Shown here: in pieces, positions 54,524 to 63,763 of the stretch
Position numbering within the stretch: the stretch's first letter is position 1
How the letters are laid out: each line of letters opens with the position of its first letter
NCBI RefSeq assembly: GCF_033343995.1
Contig: NZ_CP137573.1
Location: 2,170,001 to 2,234,000, forward strand
Length of the DNA stretch: 64,000 nt
Source of the DNA: Streptomyces sp. HUAS YS2
GTDB taxonomy: Bacteria > Actinomycetota > Actinomycetes > Streptomycetales > Streptomycetaceae
Direction: 5' to 3'
Notes under the pieces: generated by a model
The model's database searches: none
Told to the model about the DNA's origin: nothing
The model's input: only the letters and a program-made list of their open reading frames with translations
Made by a program: the position numbers and the translations under genes

Positions 54524-56551
54524 ATGTCCACCATCATTCCTCGTCCCGGAAGGGTGCGCGGAGCAGGTCGGCGCGGCGGACGCGCCTCGGTCGCGCTCGT
54601 CGCGGGCCTGTCCCTGTCGCTGATCCTGGGCCTGCCCGGGAGCGCTGCGGCCGCACCGGGCGATCTGGACTCCACCTTCAGCGGCGACGGCAAGATCACC
54701 ATCAACGTCGCCAACGCCGAATTCAATTCGGATGTGCTCGTCCAGGCGGACGGCAAGATCGTCACGCTCGGCAGCGGCTCCAACTTCGAGGAGCCGAACG
54801 ACTTCATCCTCGTACGACACAACGCCGACGGCACCCTGGACACCACATTCGGCGACGGTGACGGCGTCCTGTTCACCGACTTCGACTCGGGCAGCCAGGA
54901 CGATGCCCTGGCGCTGGTGCAGGACGGCGACGGCAAGCTCGTCGTGGTGGGCAGCACCGCGGCGGTGACAGGCACCGACCTGCCGCAGGTCGCGATGGCC
55001 CGCTACAACACGAACGGCTCCTTGGACACCACCTTCGGCGGTGACGGCAAGGTCGTCACCGACTTCGGACAGACCGAAAGATCCGTGGCGAACACGGTGA
55101 TCATGGGGACCGACGGCAGGATCATCATCGGCGGCTCCCTGGGCGGCAACGCGATGGTGGCCGCCTTCACCCCCACCGGTAACCCCGAGGCTCCTTGGGG
55201 CGACGACAACTCGGGCAAGACCGTCTTCACGTACGCGGGCGGCAACTCGGCGATCTACGACCTGACGCCGTCCGGCGGCGACGCGTACCTCGCGGCCGGC
55301 CGCAGCCCCGCCGGCTTCGGGCTCATGCGCTTCTTCCAGGAGTTCGGCGGCACGGACACGACGTTCGGCGACAACGGCAAGGTGGCCACCCCGTTCGGCA
55401 ACGAGATCCGGAGCGTCGAGCAGGTGGTCGGCGGGTTCGTCGCCGCAGGATCCAGCGGCGACGGGACGGGTTCCCGCTTCGCCGTGGCCCGCTACGACGG
55501 GGACGGGAATCTGGACACGGCCTTCGGCGGCGGTGACGGCACCGTGACCACCGCCTTCGGCGCGAACAGCGCCATCGCACACGACATGGCCACCCAGGCG
55601 GACGGGAAGATCGTCGTCGTGGGCGGCGCCGCCCTCGACTTCGCCCTCGCCCGCTACAACACGGACGGCTCCCTGGACACCACCTTCAGCGGCGACGGCC
55701 TGGTGACCACGGACTTCTCGACCTTCTTCGACGAGGCCTACGCCGTGGCGCTGCAGTCCGACGGCAAGATCGTCGTGTCCGGCCAGGACGGCGACGACCA
55801 GGCCGTGGCGCGCTACCGGATCGACAACACCCCGCCGCCGGCCACGGTCGACCTCGCGGTGACCAAGACCGGTCCCGCCACCGTGAGTCTGGGTGACAGC
55901 GCGACGTACACGATCCGGGTGACGAACAACAGCACCACCACCACGGCGACCGCGGTCTCGATCTCCGACACGCTCACCGGCGGGTCCGGAACGATCCTGT
56001 CGGCCACGGCGAGCCAGGGCGGTCCCTGCACCGTGAACCCGACCACCATGACCTGCCGGCTCGGGAATCTCGCTCCCGGTGCCTCCGCCACCGTCACCGT
56101 CGTGGCCGAACCCCGTGCCACCGGCACGCTGACCGACTGGGTCGCCACCGCGGCCGTCGAGACCGACCCCAACCCGGCCAACAACAACGCCAACGCCGCC
56201 ACCACCGTCAACAACTCCCGCGGCTGCACCATCGTCGGCACCAGCAACTTCGAGACGATCAACGGCACCGCCGGCAACGACGTGATCTGCGCCCTCAGCG
56301 GCAACGACACCGTCTACGGCAACGCCGGGAACGACACGGTCTACGGCGGCGCCGGCAACGACTACATCAGCGGCGGCCTCGGCACCGACCGGCTCTTCGG
56401 CCAGGCCGGCAACGACTGGCTCGCCGGCGAGAGCGGCAACGACAACCTCAACTCCCAGGACGGCGTCGGCGCCAACGACGCCGTCGACGGCGGCGCCGGC
56501 CTCGACACCTGCACCACCGACGCCAACGACTACCGCTACAACTGCCCGTAG
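54524..56551 (+). CDS. secreted delta-60 repeat / DUF11 / RTX-repeat protein
   Basis: A 675-residue exported protein. The signal peptide ends near LPGSAAAA. Then come six delta-60 type beta repeats, each with (S/T)TFGGDGKV-like text, spanning about residues 47-430, followed by a DUF11-like segment (VDLAVTKTGPATVSLGDSAT, near 445). The last 90 residues are RTX calcium-binding nonapeptides such as GNDTVYGNAGNDTVYGGAG and GTDRLFGQAGNDWLAGESG. No sortase or membrane anchor is seen. It is likely a calcium-stabilised surface or secreted protein. ATG has GGAGAGG 6 nt upstream. Confidence 0.88.
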   Translation: MSTIIPRPGRVRGAGRRGGRASVALVAGLSLSLILGLPGSAAAAPGDLDSTFSGDGKITINVANAEFNSDVLVQADGKIVTLGSGSNFEEPNDFILVRHNADGTLDTTFGDGDGVLFTDFDSGSQDDALALVQDGDGKLVVVGSTAAVTGTDLPQVAMARYNTNGSLDTTFGGDGKVVTDFGQTERSVANTVIMGTDGRIIIGGSLGGNAMVAAFTPTGNPEAPWGDDNSGKTVFTYAGGNSAIYDLTPSGGDAYLAAGRSPAGFGLMRFFQEFGGTDTTFGDNGKVATPFGNEIRSVEQVVGGFVAAGSSGDGTGSRFAVARYDGDGNLDTAFGGGDGTVTTAFGANSAIAHDMATQADGKIVVVGGAALDFALARYNTDGSLDTTFSGDGLVTTDFSTFFDEAYAVALQSDGKIVVSGQDGDDQAVARYRIDNTPPPATVDLAVTKTGPATVSLGDSATYTIRVTNNSTTTTATAVSISDTLTGGSGTILSATASQGGPCTVNPTTMTCRLGNLAPGASATVTVVAEPRATGTLTDWVATAAVETDPNPANNNANAATTVNNSRGCTIVGTSNFETINGTAGNDVICALSGNDTVYGNAGNDTVYGGAGNDYISGGLGTDRLFGQAGNDWLAGESGNDNLNSQDGVGANDAVDGGAGLDTCTTDANDYRYNCP

Positions 56552-56590
56552 GTCCCCGACGAGATAGCCCCGAAGCACCCACACGAGCCG

Positions 56591-56629
56591 AGCGCCGTGG
56601 CCCGCGCACACCCCGCAGGCCACGGCGCT
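56591..56629. terminator. hairpin terminator
   Basis: AGCGCCGTGGCC and GGCCACGGCGCT form a perfect 12-bp stem with a 15-nt loop, 40 bp after the delta-60 gene and before the histidine kinase. Confidence 0.8.
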
Positions 56630-56689
56630 CCGTCGTGCGCGCCGCCGACGGTCCACGCCGGCCGCCCGCCGCGACCTATCCTTCCTGGC

Positions 56690-57895
56690 ATGGCCCTCCC
56701 CTCCCGTCTGCGCGGCGGCCGCCTGTCCCCACGCGCGGCCGACGCCGTCGTGGCCGTGGTCGTGGCGCTGATCGTGGTGGTCTGGACGCTGATCCAGAGC
56801 CGGCACCAGAGCGAGCCCACGTCCCACACCGTCTACGGCTGGCTGCTGATCGCCGTCGGCTGCGGGGCCCTGTTCTTCCGCCGCCGGATGCCCGTCACGG
56901 TCGCCGTCGTGACCCTGCTGGCCTGCGCGGTCTACTACCCGCTGAGCGTGTACGACGGGCCGCTGATGATCGCCTTCGCGATCGCGCTCTACACCACGGC
57001 CGCCGAGGGCCGGTTCGCCGCGGCCGTCGCGCTCGCCGCCGTCACACTGCTCGCCGTCGGGCTCGGCGAGATCCGCCAGCAGCCCGGTCACCGGCAGATC
57101 GACGACACCTCACTGGCGATGCTGGCGGGCTGGCTGATCAGCCTGGTCGCGATCGGCCGCGCGCAGCGCACCCGGACCGCGTATCTGCACGAAGTGGCGC
57201 AGCGGGCCCTGGCCGCCGAGCGCGAACAGCAGGCGCGGGCCCGGCAGAGCGCGACGGAGGAGCGGCTGCGGATCGCCCGTGAGGTGCACGACGTGCTCGG
57301 GCACAGCATCAGCCTGATCAACGTCCAGGCGGGCGCGGTGCTGCACCGGCTGAGCAAGAAGCCGGAGCCGGAGGTCGCGCTGGCCGCCGCCGAGGAGGCG
57401 CTGGAGGCGGTCAAGGCCACGAGCAAGGACGCGCTGCGAGAACTGCGGGCCACGCTCGGCGTGCTGCGGCAGGCCGACGAGGCCGCGCCGACCTCGCCCG
57501 CGTCCGGCCTCGGACTCCTCGACGAGCTGGTGGGGCGGGCCGGGGCCGCCGGACTGGACGTACGGACCCGGGTGGAGGGGACACCGGTACCGCTGCCGCC
57601 GCCGCTGGATCTCGCCGCGTACAGGATCGTGCAGGAGTCGCTCACCAACGTCACCCGGCACTCCGGGGCCCGTTCGGCGCTGGTGACGATGGACTGGGGG
57701 CCGCGCGAACTGCGGCTGCGGATCGACGACGACGGCGAGGGCGCTCCGGAGGACCGGCCGCTGGGCAGCGGCATCCGGGGAATGGCCGAACGCGCCCGTG
57801 CCTTCGGCGGCGAACTGACCGCCGCGAACACCACCGACGGCTTCCGGGTGGACGCCCGACTGCCGCTCACTGTTTCCGAGGGGGACCTTCGATGA
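56690..57895 (+). CDS. NarL-type sensor histidine kinase
   Basis: A 401-residue membrane kinase with four or five N-terminal helices and no large extracellular domain. The phosphorylated histidine is in ERLRIAREVHDVLGHSIS near residue 197, in a HisKA_3 domain; the ATPase part has VQESLTNVTRHSGARS and DDDGEGA with GIRGMAERARAFGG. The stimulus is unknown. The ATG lies in a short frame without a strong Shine-Dalgarno sequence. The regulator begins on the stop codon (ATGA), so they are a coupled pair. Confidence 0.9.
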   Translation: MALPSRLRGGRLSPRAADAVVAVVVALIVVVWTLIQSRHQSEPTSHTVYGWLLIAVGCGALFFRRRMPVTVAVVTLLACAVYYPLSVYDGPLMIAFAIALYTTAAEGRFAAAVALAAVTLLAVGLGEIRQQPGHRQIDDTSLAMLAGWLISLVAIGRAQRTRTAYLHEVAQRALAAEREQQARARQSATEERLRIAREVHDVLGHSISLINVQAGAVLHRLSKKPEPEVALAAAEEALEAVKATSKDALRELRATLGVLRQADEAAPTSPASGLGLLDELVGRAGAAGLDVRTRVEGTPVPLPPPLDLAAYRIVQESLTNVTRHSGARSALVTMDWGPRELRLRIDDDGEGAPEDRPLGSGIRGMAERARAFGGELTAANTTDGFRVDARLPLTVSEGDLR

Positions 57896-58557
57896 TCCGT
57901 GTCGTGCTCGCCGACGACCAGACGCTCGTCCGGGCCGGATTCCGTTCCATCCTGGCCGGCGAGGACGACATCGACGTGGTCGGGGAGGCGGCGGACGGCG
58001 AGCAGGCGGTCGCGCTCGCCCGCGAACTGCGCCCGGACGTGGTTCTGATGGACATCCGGATGCCGGGGCTCGACGGTCTGGAGGCGACCCGCCGGATCAC
58101 CGAGGACGCCCGGCTCGACGGGGTCCGGGTGGTCATCCTGACCACCTTCGACGTGGACGACTACGTGTACGGGGCGCTGCGGGCCGGTGCGTCCGGGTTC
58201 CTGGTGAAGGACACCGAGCCGATGGAACTGCTGCACGGCGTACGGGTGGTGGCGCGCGGTGACGCGCTGATCGCGCCGGGCGTCACGCGCCGGCTGATCG
58301 CCGAGTTCGCGGGGCGCGCGAAGCAGCCCGACCCGAGTCCGCGGCTGAACGCCCTCACCGAGCGCGAGCGGGAGGTGATGGGCCTGGTCGGGGCGGGTCT
58401 GACGAACGACGAGATCGCCCAGCGGCTCGTGCTCTCCCCCGCCACGGCGAAGACGCACGTCAGCCGGATCATGACGAAGCTGGACGTCCGCGACCGGGCT
58501 CAGCTGGTGATCCTGGCGTACGAGTCGGGGATGATCACGCCGGGCTGGCTGGCCTGA
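57892..58557 (+). CDS. NarL/LuxR-family response regulator
   Basis: A 221-residue regulator. Receiver: VVLADDQTLVRAGF near residue 4, Asp in VLMDIRMPGLDG near 55, Lys in GASGFLVKD. The DNA-binding domain is LTEREREVMGLVGAGLTNDE, near 152, then LSPATAKTHVSRIMTKL. Overlaps the kinase gene by 4 bp. The next gene is cydA-like, 142 bp downstream, so control of the oxidase is a possibility; the sequence alone does not show it. Confidence 0.93.
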   Translation: MIRVVLADDQTLVRAGFRSILAGEDDIDVVGEAADGEQAVALARELRPDVVLMDIRMPGLDGLEATRRITEDARLDGVRVVILTTFDVDDYVYGALRAGASGFLVKDTEPMELLHGVRVVARGDALIAPGVTRRLIAEFAGRAKQPDPSPRLNALTEREREVMGLVGAGLTNDEIAQRLVLSPATAKTHVSRIMTKLDVRDRAQLVILAYESGMITPGWLA

Positions 58558-58699
58558 CCAGAAGCCACCCCTAGGGGCCGGGGGCCCGTGTCCGCAACCC
58601 GCGGGGTACGCCGGCGGGCGGGGTCACAACTTGTGGGGTAGACCCGCTGACCACCGCGGGCCGACGCCTGCTCCATAGGCGTAAGCCGACGCTGTCGGG

Positions 58700-59986
58700 G
58701 TGAATGACGACGTCCTCGATCTCGCGCGGCTGCAGTTCGCCCTCACCGCGGGCGGCCACTTCCTCTTCGTCGCCCTCACCCTGGGGCTCGCGACGGTGGT
58801 GGCCGTCCTGCAGACCAGGGCCACCTTCGGCGGCCGGGCGATCGACGCCCGCCTTGTGCGCTTCTGGGGCCGGTTGTACGTGATCAACTACGCGGTCGGC
58901 ATCGTCACGGGCATCGTGATGGAGTTCCAGTTCGGGATGAGCTGGAGCGGGCTGACGCACTACGCGGGCAACGTCTTCGGGGCCTCGCTCGCGGTGGAGA
59001 CGATCGTCGCGTTCTTCGTCGAGTCGACCTTCCTCGGCCTGTGGATCTTCGGCTGGCACCGCTTCGACAAGTGGGTACACCTCGCGATGATCTGGGTGGT
59101 GACGCTGACCGCGTATCTGTCGGCGTACTGGATCCTCGTCTCGAACGGCTTCCTCAACCATCCGGTGGGACACCGGACCGAGGGCGGGAAGCTCGTCCTG
59201 GACGACCCGGTGGCGGTGCTCACCAACCCGTCGGCGCTGCTGGCGTTCGGGCACATCGCGGGCGGGGCGCTGCTGACCGCGGGCTTCTTCGTCGCCGGGG
59301 TGAGCGCGTACCACCTGTTCCGGCGCACGCCCGAGTGGGAGTTCTTCGGGCGCAGTCTGCGGATCGGGGTTTACCTGTCCGTGCCCGCGCTGATGGTGAC
59401 GGCGACGCTGGGCGGGCTGCAGTTCTCCGTGCTCCGCGACTTCCAGCCCATGAAGTCGGCCGTTTTCAGCGCCCAGGCGGCCGAGATCGCGCAGATCCAG
59501 GCCGACATGGTCGCCCGGTTCGGTCCCGGCGACTACGTGCCCTCCGAGGCGTGGACCCGCGGCGGCGGTCTGGTGATGCTGATCGCCTTCGCGCTGATGA
59601 TGTACCTGAGCCTCGGCGGGGCGGTCCTGGCCTGCTTCAAGAAGGCCGTGTACCGCTTCCGGCTCTGGCACCTCCTGCTGATGGCCGCGGTACCTCTGCC
59701 GTACCTCGCGATGATCGGCGGCTGGGTGTTCCGGGAGGCCGGCCGGCAGCCCTGGGTCGTGTACGGGCTGCTGCGCACCGAGGACGCCGTCTCGGACCTC
59801 TCCCCCGGCACGATGCGCGCCTCGCTGATCGTCTTCACCACCCTCTTCGCGCTGCTCGCCGTGCTCAACACCTGGCTGCTGGCCCGGCACGCCCGCCGCG
59901 GCCCGGTCGAATCCGGCCTCGGCCACGACGACCGCACGGAACCCGACGACGACCCCGCCGAGGCCCTGCCCGCCGCGCGCTACTGA
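58700..59986 (+). CDS. cydA: cytochrome bd-type ubiquinol oxidase subunit I (short form)
   Basis: A 428-residue membrane protein. Conserved parts: RLQFALTAGGHFLFVALTLG at the N-terminus with the heme b595 histidine, MEFQFGMSWSGLTHYAGNVFG near residue 75, LLAFGHIAGG near 180 (heme b558 histidine) and EAGRQPWVVYGLLRT near 345. The quinol loop between QPMK and the next helix is short and without the usual glutamates. Typical CydA is about 450-520 residues. It reduces oxygen to water, taking electrons from quinol. GTG start; the downstream cydB-like gene starts 12 bp on. Confidence 0.9.
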   Translation: MNDDVLDLARLQFALTAGGHFLFVALTLGLATVVAVLQTRATFGGRAIDARLVRFWGRLYVINYAVGIVTGIVMEFQFGMSWSGLTHYAGNVFGASLAVETIVAFFVESTFLGLWIFGWHRFDKWVHLAMIWVVTLTAYLSAYWILVSNGFLNHPVGHRTEGGKLVLDDPVAVLTNPSALLAFGHIAGGALLTAGFFVAGVSAYHLFRRTPEWEFFGRSLRIGVYLSVPALMVTATLGGLQFSVLRDFQPMKSAVFSAQAAEIAQIQADMVARFGPGDYVPSEAWTRGGGLVMLIAFALMMYLSLGGAVLACFKKAVYRFRLWHLLLMAAVPLPYLAMIGGWVFREAGRQPWVVYGLLRTEDAVSDLSPGTMRASLIVFTTLFALLAVLNTWLLARHARRGPVESGLGHDDRTEPDDDPAEALPAARY

Positions 59987-59998
59987 GGAGCGACCACC

Positions 59999-60763
59999 GT
60001 GGACACCCTTGCCCTCGCCCTGCTCGCCTTCTTCGCCACCGGCTACTTCGTGCTGGCCGGCGCGGACATCGGGGCCGGGATGCTCACCCCGTACCTGGGC
60101 CGCACGAGCCGTGAACGGCGGCTGGTCCTCGCCTCGTTCGCGCCGTTCTTCCTCGGCAACGAGGTGTGGCTGATCGCCACCGCCGGCGTTCTGGTCGGCT
60201 GCTTCCCCGACCTGGAGGGGGAACTGCTGACCGGGCAGTTCCCGGTCCTCGTCGCCCTGCTCACCGGCTGGATCGTCCGCGACGCCGGCCTGTGGTCGCG
60301 GGGGCGCGGCCCCGGCCCGCGCTGGCGCGCGTTCTGCGACGGGGCGGTGGTGTGCGGCAGCTGGACGGTCGCCCTGGCCTGGGGGTGGCTGCTGTCCGGG
60401 CCGCTCACCGGCACGCCGTACGCCCCGGCGGGCGGCGCCGTCGCCGGCGTCACCGCCCTGGCCACGGCCGCACTGTTCGCCGCGCACGGCCTCGGCTTCG
60501 CGACCCTCCGGCTGACCGGCACACCGTACGAGCGGGCCCGCCGGCTCGTCGGGCGGACCCGCTCCTGGCAGTCGTTCGCGTTCACCGGGGTCCTGATGGC
60601 CGCGCTGCCCGTGGCGGCCGGGCTGTCGCTGCCGCTGGCCGCCGAGGCGGCCGACGGGACGACGCTCGCGGTGCTCGTGCCCGCGCTGCTGGTCGTCACC
60701 CCGCTGCTGGTCGCCGCCCAGGCCTGGACCTGGTGGACCTTCCGGCACCGAGTCGCGCGCTGA
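59999..60763 (+). CDS. cydB: cytochrome bd-type oxidase subunit II-like protein (short)
   Basis: A 254-residue protein with eight or so membrane helices. The start GYFVLAGADIGAGMLTPYLG and SFAPFFLGNEVWLIATAGVL match the CydB N-terminal region; WTWWTFRHRV ends it. Standard CydB is 330-380 residues, so this form is shorter, matching the short CydA. The GTG is preceded by GAGGAG. No cydCD assembly genes are in the window. The label rests on the N-terminal helix pattern and position after cydA. Confidence 0.85.
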   Translation: MDTLALALLAFFATGYFVLAGADIGAGMLTPYLGRTSRERRLVLASFAPFFLGNEVWLIATAGVLVGCFPDLEGELLTGQFPVLVALLTGWIVRDAGLWSRGRGPGPRWRAFCDGAVVCGSWTVALAWGWLLSGPLTGTPYAPAGGAVAGVTALATAALFAAHGLGFATLRLTGTPYERARRLVGRTRSWQSFAFTGVLMAALPVAAGLSLPLAAEAADGTTLAVLVPALLVVTPLLVAAQAWTWWTFRHRVAR

Positions 60764-60796
60764 GCACGCGTGCGGAAGGGGCCGGGGGCGGCCACG

Positions 60797-62143
60797 TCAC
60801 GCGTCGTCGTCCGCGGCCGACGCCTCCTCCTCCCTCTTGTGGTGCAGGGCATGCTGGAGTCGGGCGACGACCGCCTGGCCGTACCGCCGGTGGCCGTGCA
60901 CCCGCGGGTCGTCCGTGACGTCGTAGCGCTTCACGTACGCGCCGAGGAACGCCTGGAGGGTCGCCACCGCCGGGATGGCGATCAGCGCACCGACCGCGCC
61001 GAGCAGTGCCGTGCCGGCGACGACCGAGCCGAAGGCGACGGCGGGGTGGATGTCGACGGTCTTGGAGGTCAGCTTGGGCTGCAGGACGTAGTTCTCGAAC
61101 TGCTGGTACAGCACCACGAAGGCGAGCACCCACACCGCGTACCAGGGGTTCACGGTGAACGCGATCAGCATCGGCAGCGCGCCCGCCAGGTAGGTACCGA
61201 TGGTCGGGATGAACTGCGAGACCAGGCCGACCCAGACGGCGAGCGCGGGTGCGTACGGCACGCCCAGGATCTCCAGCAGGACGAAGTGCGCGACGCCGGA
61301 GATCAGCGCCATCAGGCCGCGCGAGTAGAGGTAGCCGCCGGTCTTGTCGACCGCGATCTCCCAGGCGCGCAGCACCTCGGCCTGCCGGGCCGGGGGCAGC
61401 ACCGAGCAGAGCGCGCGGCGCAGCCGGGGGCCGTCGGCGGCGAAGTAGAACGAGAACAGGAAGATCGTCAGCAGCCGGAAGAGCCCGCCCAGGACGGTGG
61501 CCGAGACGTCGAGGACGCCGGTCGCGCTGTTCTGGACGTACTTCCGCAGCGTCTCCGAGCGCAGCACGCTGTCCTGGACCTCGACCCGGGACAGCTCGGT
61601 GTGGAAGGTCTGGTTGATCCAGTTGATCAAGGAGTCGAGGTACTGCGGGAAGTCCTCGACCATGTCGACGATCTGGCCCGCCAGCATGGAGCCGAGCAGC
61701 ACGACGAAGCCGATGCCGACGACCGCCACGCCGAGGAAGACGAAGAAGGTGGCGAGTCCGCGCCGCATGCCGCGGGCCGCCATGCGCCCGACCGCGGGCT
61801 CTATGGCGAGGGCGAGGAAGAAGGCGATCAGGACGTTGACCAGCAGCCCGACGAGCTGGTGGAAGGCCCAGCTGCCGAGCTGGAAGCAGGCGTAGAGCGC
61901 GAGGCCGAGCAGCATGGCCCGCGGCAGCCAGCGCGGCATTCGCGCGGGGGCTGCGGTGCCGTCCCCCGCCTGTCTGGGGCCGGCGACGGTGGGGCCGGGG
62001 ACGGCGGCGGTGCCGGGAGCGGTCGCAGGGACGGCAGCGTTCTCGGCGCTGTTCGCCGCAGCGTTCTCGGCGCTCTTCTCCGGGGTCTGTCGGTCGGTCT
62101 GGTCGGTCTCGTCAGTCGGGGCCACCCCGCCAGTCTCGCGCAC
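60797..62143 (-). CDS. AI-2E (PerM/YdiK) family membrane protein
   Basis: A 448-residue protein: a 70-residue Ala/Pro/Thr-rich leader, then several membrane helices with LLGSMLAGQIVDMVEDFPQY near residue 150 and the C-terminal block YQQFENYVLQPKLTSKTVDI and GTALLGAVGALIAIPAVATL that define the family. Members are transporters for small molecules or ions; the substrate is unknown. The start is uncertain (GTG at 62143, or a GTG 18 nt later); GGAGG is 13 nt upstream of the first. Confidence 0.87.
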   Translation of the reverse strand: MRETGGVAPTDETDQTDRQTPEKSAENAAANSAENAAVPATAPGTAAVPGPTVAGPRQAGDGTAAPARMPRWLPRAMLLGLALYACFQLGSWAFHQLVGLLVNVLIAFFLALAIEPAVGRMAARGMRRGLATFFVFLGVAVVGIGFVVLLGSMLAGQIVDMVEDFPQYLDSLINWINQTFHTELSRVEVQDSVLRSETLRKYVQNSATGVLDVSATVLGGLFRLLTIFLFSFYFAADGPRLRRALCSVLPPARQAEVLRAWEIAVDKTGGYLYSRGLMALISGVAHFVLLEILGVPYAPALAVWVGLVSQFIPTIGTYLAGALPMLIAFTVNPWYAVWVLAFVVLYQQFENYVLQPKLTSKTVDIHPAVAFGSVVAGTALLGAVGALIAIPAVATLQAFLGAYVKRYDVTDDPRVHGHRRYGQAVVARLQHALHHKREEEASAADDDA

Positions 62144-62186
62144 CGTGCGGACAAACCTCCGCCGCCCCCGCGCCCCGCCCGTGCGG

Positions 62187-62381
62187 TCAGCGCTTGTCGG
62201 CGGGGATGTTCACAGCGGCGCAGACCGCGCGCCAGACGTCCTTCGTCTCCCAGCCGGCGTCCAGTGCCTCACGCACCGTACGGCCGCCCAGCTCCGCCAT
62301 CACATGGTCCCGCGCGAAGGAGTCGGCGTACGACTCACCGAAGTGGTCGGCCATCCGTTCCCAGAAAATCGTCAACCGCAT
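62187..62381 (-). CDS. DUF3046 protein
   Basis: A 64-residue protein, MRLTIFWERMADHFGESYAD with KDVWRAVCAAVNIP at the end, the conserved DUF3046 family. It has no known function but is usually found near recA and recX in actinobacteria, as I recall. ATG at 62381 gives the family start; the frame from 62483 runs across the divergent promoter. Divergent from the toroid-like hypothetical gene. Confidence 0.88.
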   Translation of the reverse strand: MRLTIFWERMADHFGESYADSFARDHVMAELGGRTVREALDAGWETKDVWRAVCAAVNIPADKR

Positions 62382-62461
62382 GCCACCAGTATCCCGCTCC
62401 TGAGAGTGCAGCCGGGTCGGGTACGGGGTCGGAAGGGCCGGATACGTCCTACCGTCGGACC

Positions 62462-63415
62462 ATGGCTGGAAATCCTTCCGCATCTTCCCTCGGCGCTTCG
62501 CTCGGCACTCCCCTCGGCACCCCGCTCGCCCGTGCCGAGCAGTTCGTCCTGCTGACCGCCCGCGTGCTCGAACAGCGGCGGTTCGCCTACCACTTCCTGC
62601 GCGGCGGCGCCGAGCCCGTCGAGGCCGCGCTCACCGCCTACCTCAACGAGGACGGCGGCTACGGCCACGCCCTCGAACCCGATCTGCGCGGCCCGGTCAG
62701 CCAGCCGCTGCACACCGCGCACGCGCTGCGGGTGCTGGACTCCGTCGGACGCTGCGGAGGGCTGCGGGTCGAACGGATCTGCCGCTACCTCACCGACGTG
62801 TCCACCCACGACGGGGCGCTCCCCGCGGTCCACCCGTCCCAGCGCGGCTACCCGACGGCTCCCTTCGTCCCGGTCGTCGACCACCCGCCGAGCGAGCTGC
62901 TCGCCACCGGGCCGGTGGTCGGACTGCTGCACCGCAACCAGGTGTGGCACGCGTGGCTGTTCCGCGCCACGGACTTCTGCTGGGCCGCCGTCGAGAACCT
63001 GAGTTCCTCCCATCCGTACGAAGTACAGGCCGCGGTCGCCTTCCTGGACGGCGTCCCGGACCGCTCCCGCGCCGAGAAGGCGGCCGACCGGCTGGGCCGG
63101 CTGGTCCGAGAGCAGCGCCTCGTGGTCCTGGACCCGGAGCGCCCGGAGGCGTACCCCGTGGCACCGGGGTACGCGCCGGGCGAGCACCACTACCCGTACG
63201 ACTACGCGCGGGTGCCGGACTCGCTCGCCCGGCAGTGGTTCACGGACGAGGAGATGGCCCGCTCGCTCGACCATCTGGAGGCGGCGCAGCGCGAGGACGG
63301 CGGCTGGCCGCTGCTCTGGCGCGAGTGGGCGCCCGGCCCGTCCCTGGAGTGGCGGCCGGTGGTGACGATCGAGGCGCTGCGCACCCTGCGGGCGCACGGG
63401 CGGAAGATCGACTGA
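62462..63415 (+). CDS. hypothetical protein with alpha-toroid-like repeats
   Basis: A 317-residue soluble protein. Repeats EDGGYGHALEPDLRG near residue 57 and AQREDGGWPLLWREW near 280 resemble the QW-type repeats of prenyltransferase and terpene cyclase folds, but no catalytic Asp-rich motif (such as DxDD) is visible. ATG at 62462; the frame extends upstream as a shadow. Probably a conserved actinobacterial protein of unknown function; a glycoside or carbohydrate-related role for the helical barrel is equally possible. Confidence 0.82.
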   Translation: MAGNPSASSLGASLGTPLGTPLARAEQFVLLTARVLEQRRFAYHFLRGGAEPVEAALTAYLNEDGGYGHALEPDLRGPVSQPLHTAHALRVLDSVGRCGGLRVERICRYLTDVSTHDGALPAVHPSQRGYPTAPFVPVVDHPPSELLATGPVVGLLHRNQVWHAWLFRATDFCWAAVENLSSSHPYEVQAAVAFLDGVPDRSRAEKAADRLGRLVREQRLVVLDPERPEAYPVAPGYAPGEHHYPYDYARVPDSLARQWFTDEEMARSLDHLEAAQREDGGWPLLWREWAPGPSLEWRPVVTIEALRTLRAHGRKID

Positions 63416-63445
63416 GCCGGCCGGTCCCCGGTGCGGTGCGGGCCC

Positions 63446-63763
63446 TCAGCCGCCGAGGGCCCGTACGCCGGCGGTCACCGCGACCGCGGCGCCGACCACG
63501 ACGAGGAACGGGGCACGCAGCACCAGGGCGACGGCCGCGGCGGCGACGCCGGCGGCTCGGGCGTCGATCACCAGGGATCCCTGCGCGCTGAAGGTCTGCT
63601 GCGCGGTCAGGGCGGCGAGCAGCGCGACGGGCATCAGGGCGGCCAGGCGCCGGACGACGGGGCGCTCCAGGGTCTCGGCCGGGACGAGCAGGCCGAGCAG
63701 CTTGACCAGGTAGCAGCCGACGACGGTCAGGCCGATGGCGATCCAGACGGTCGTGGGGTTCAT
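63446..63763 (-). CDS. AzlD-family branched-chain amino acid exporter subunit
   Basis: A 105-residue membrane protein with four helices: TTVWIAIGLTVVGCYLVKLLG, then LAALMPVALLAALTAQQTF, the family motif region, and two more. AzlD pairs with AzlC to export branched-chain amino acids or analogues. ATG overlaps the stop codon of the azlC gene upstream by ATGA, so the pair is coupled. Confidence 0.9.
   Translation of the reverse strand: MNPTTVWIAIGLTVVGCYLVKLLGLLVPAETLERPVVRRLAALMPVALLAALTAQQTFSAQGSLVIDARAAGVAAAAVALVLRAPFLVVVGAAVAVTAGVRALGG

Noticed and set aside
58558..58699. Rex-type redox operator upstream of cydA
   Set aside because: No TGTGAANNNNTTCACA-like palindrome is present in the gap.
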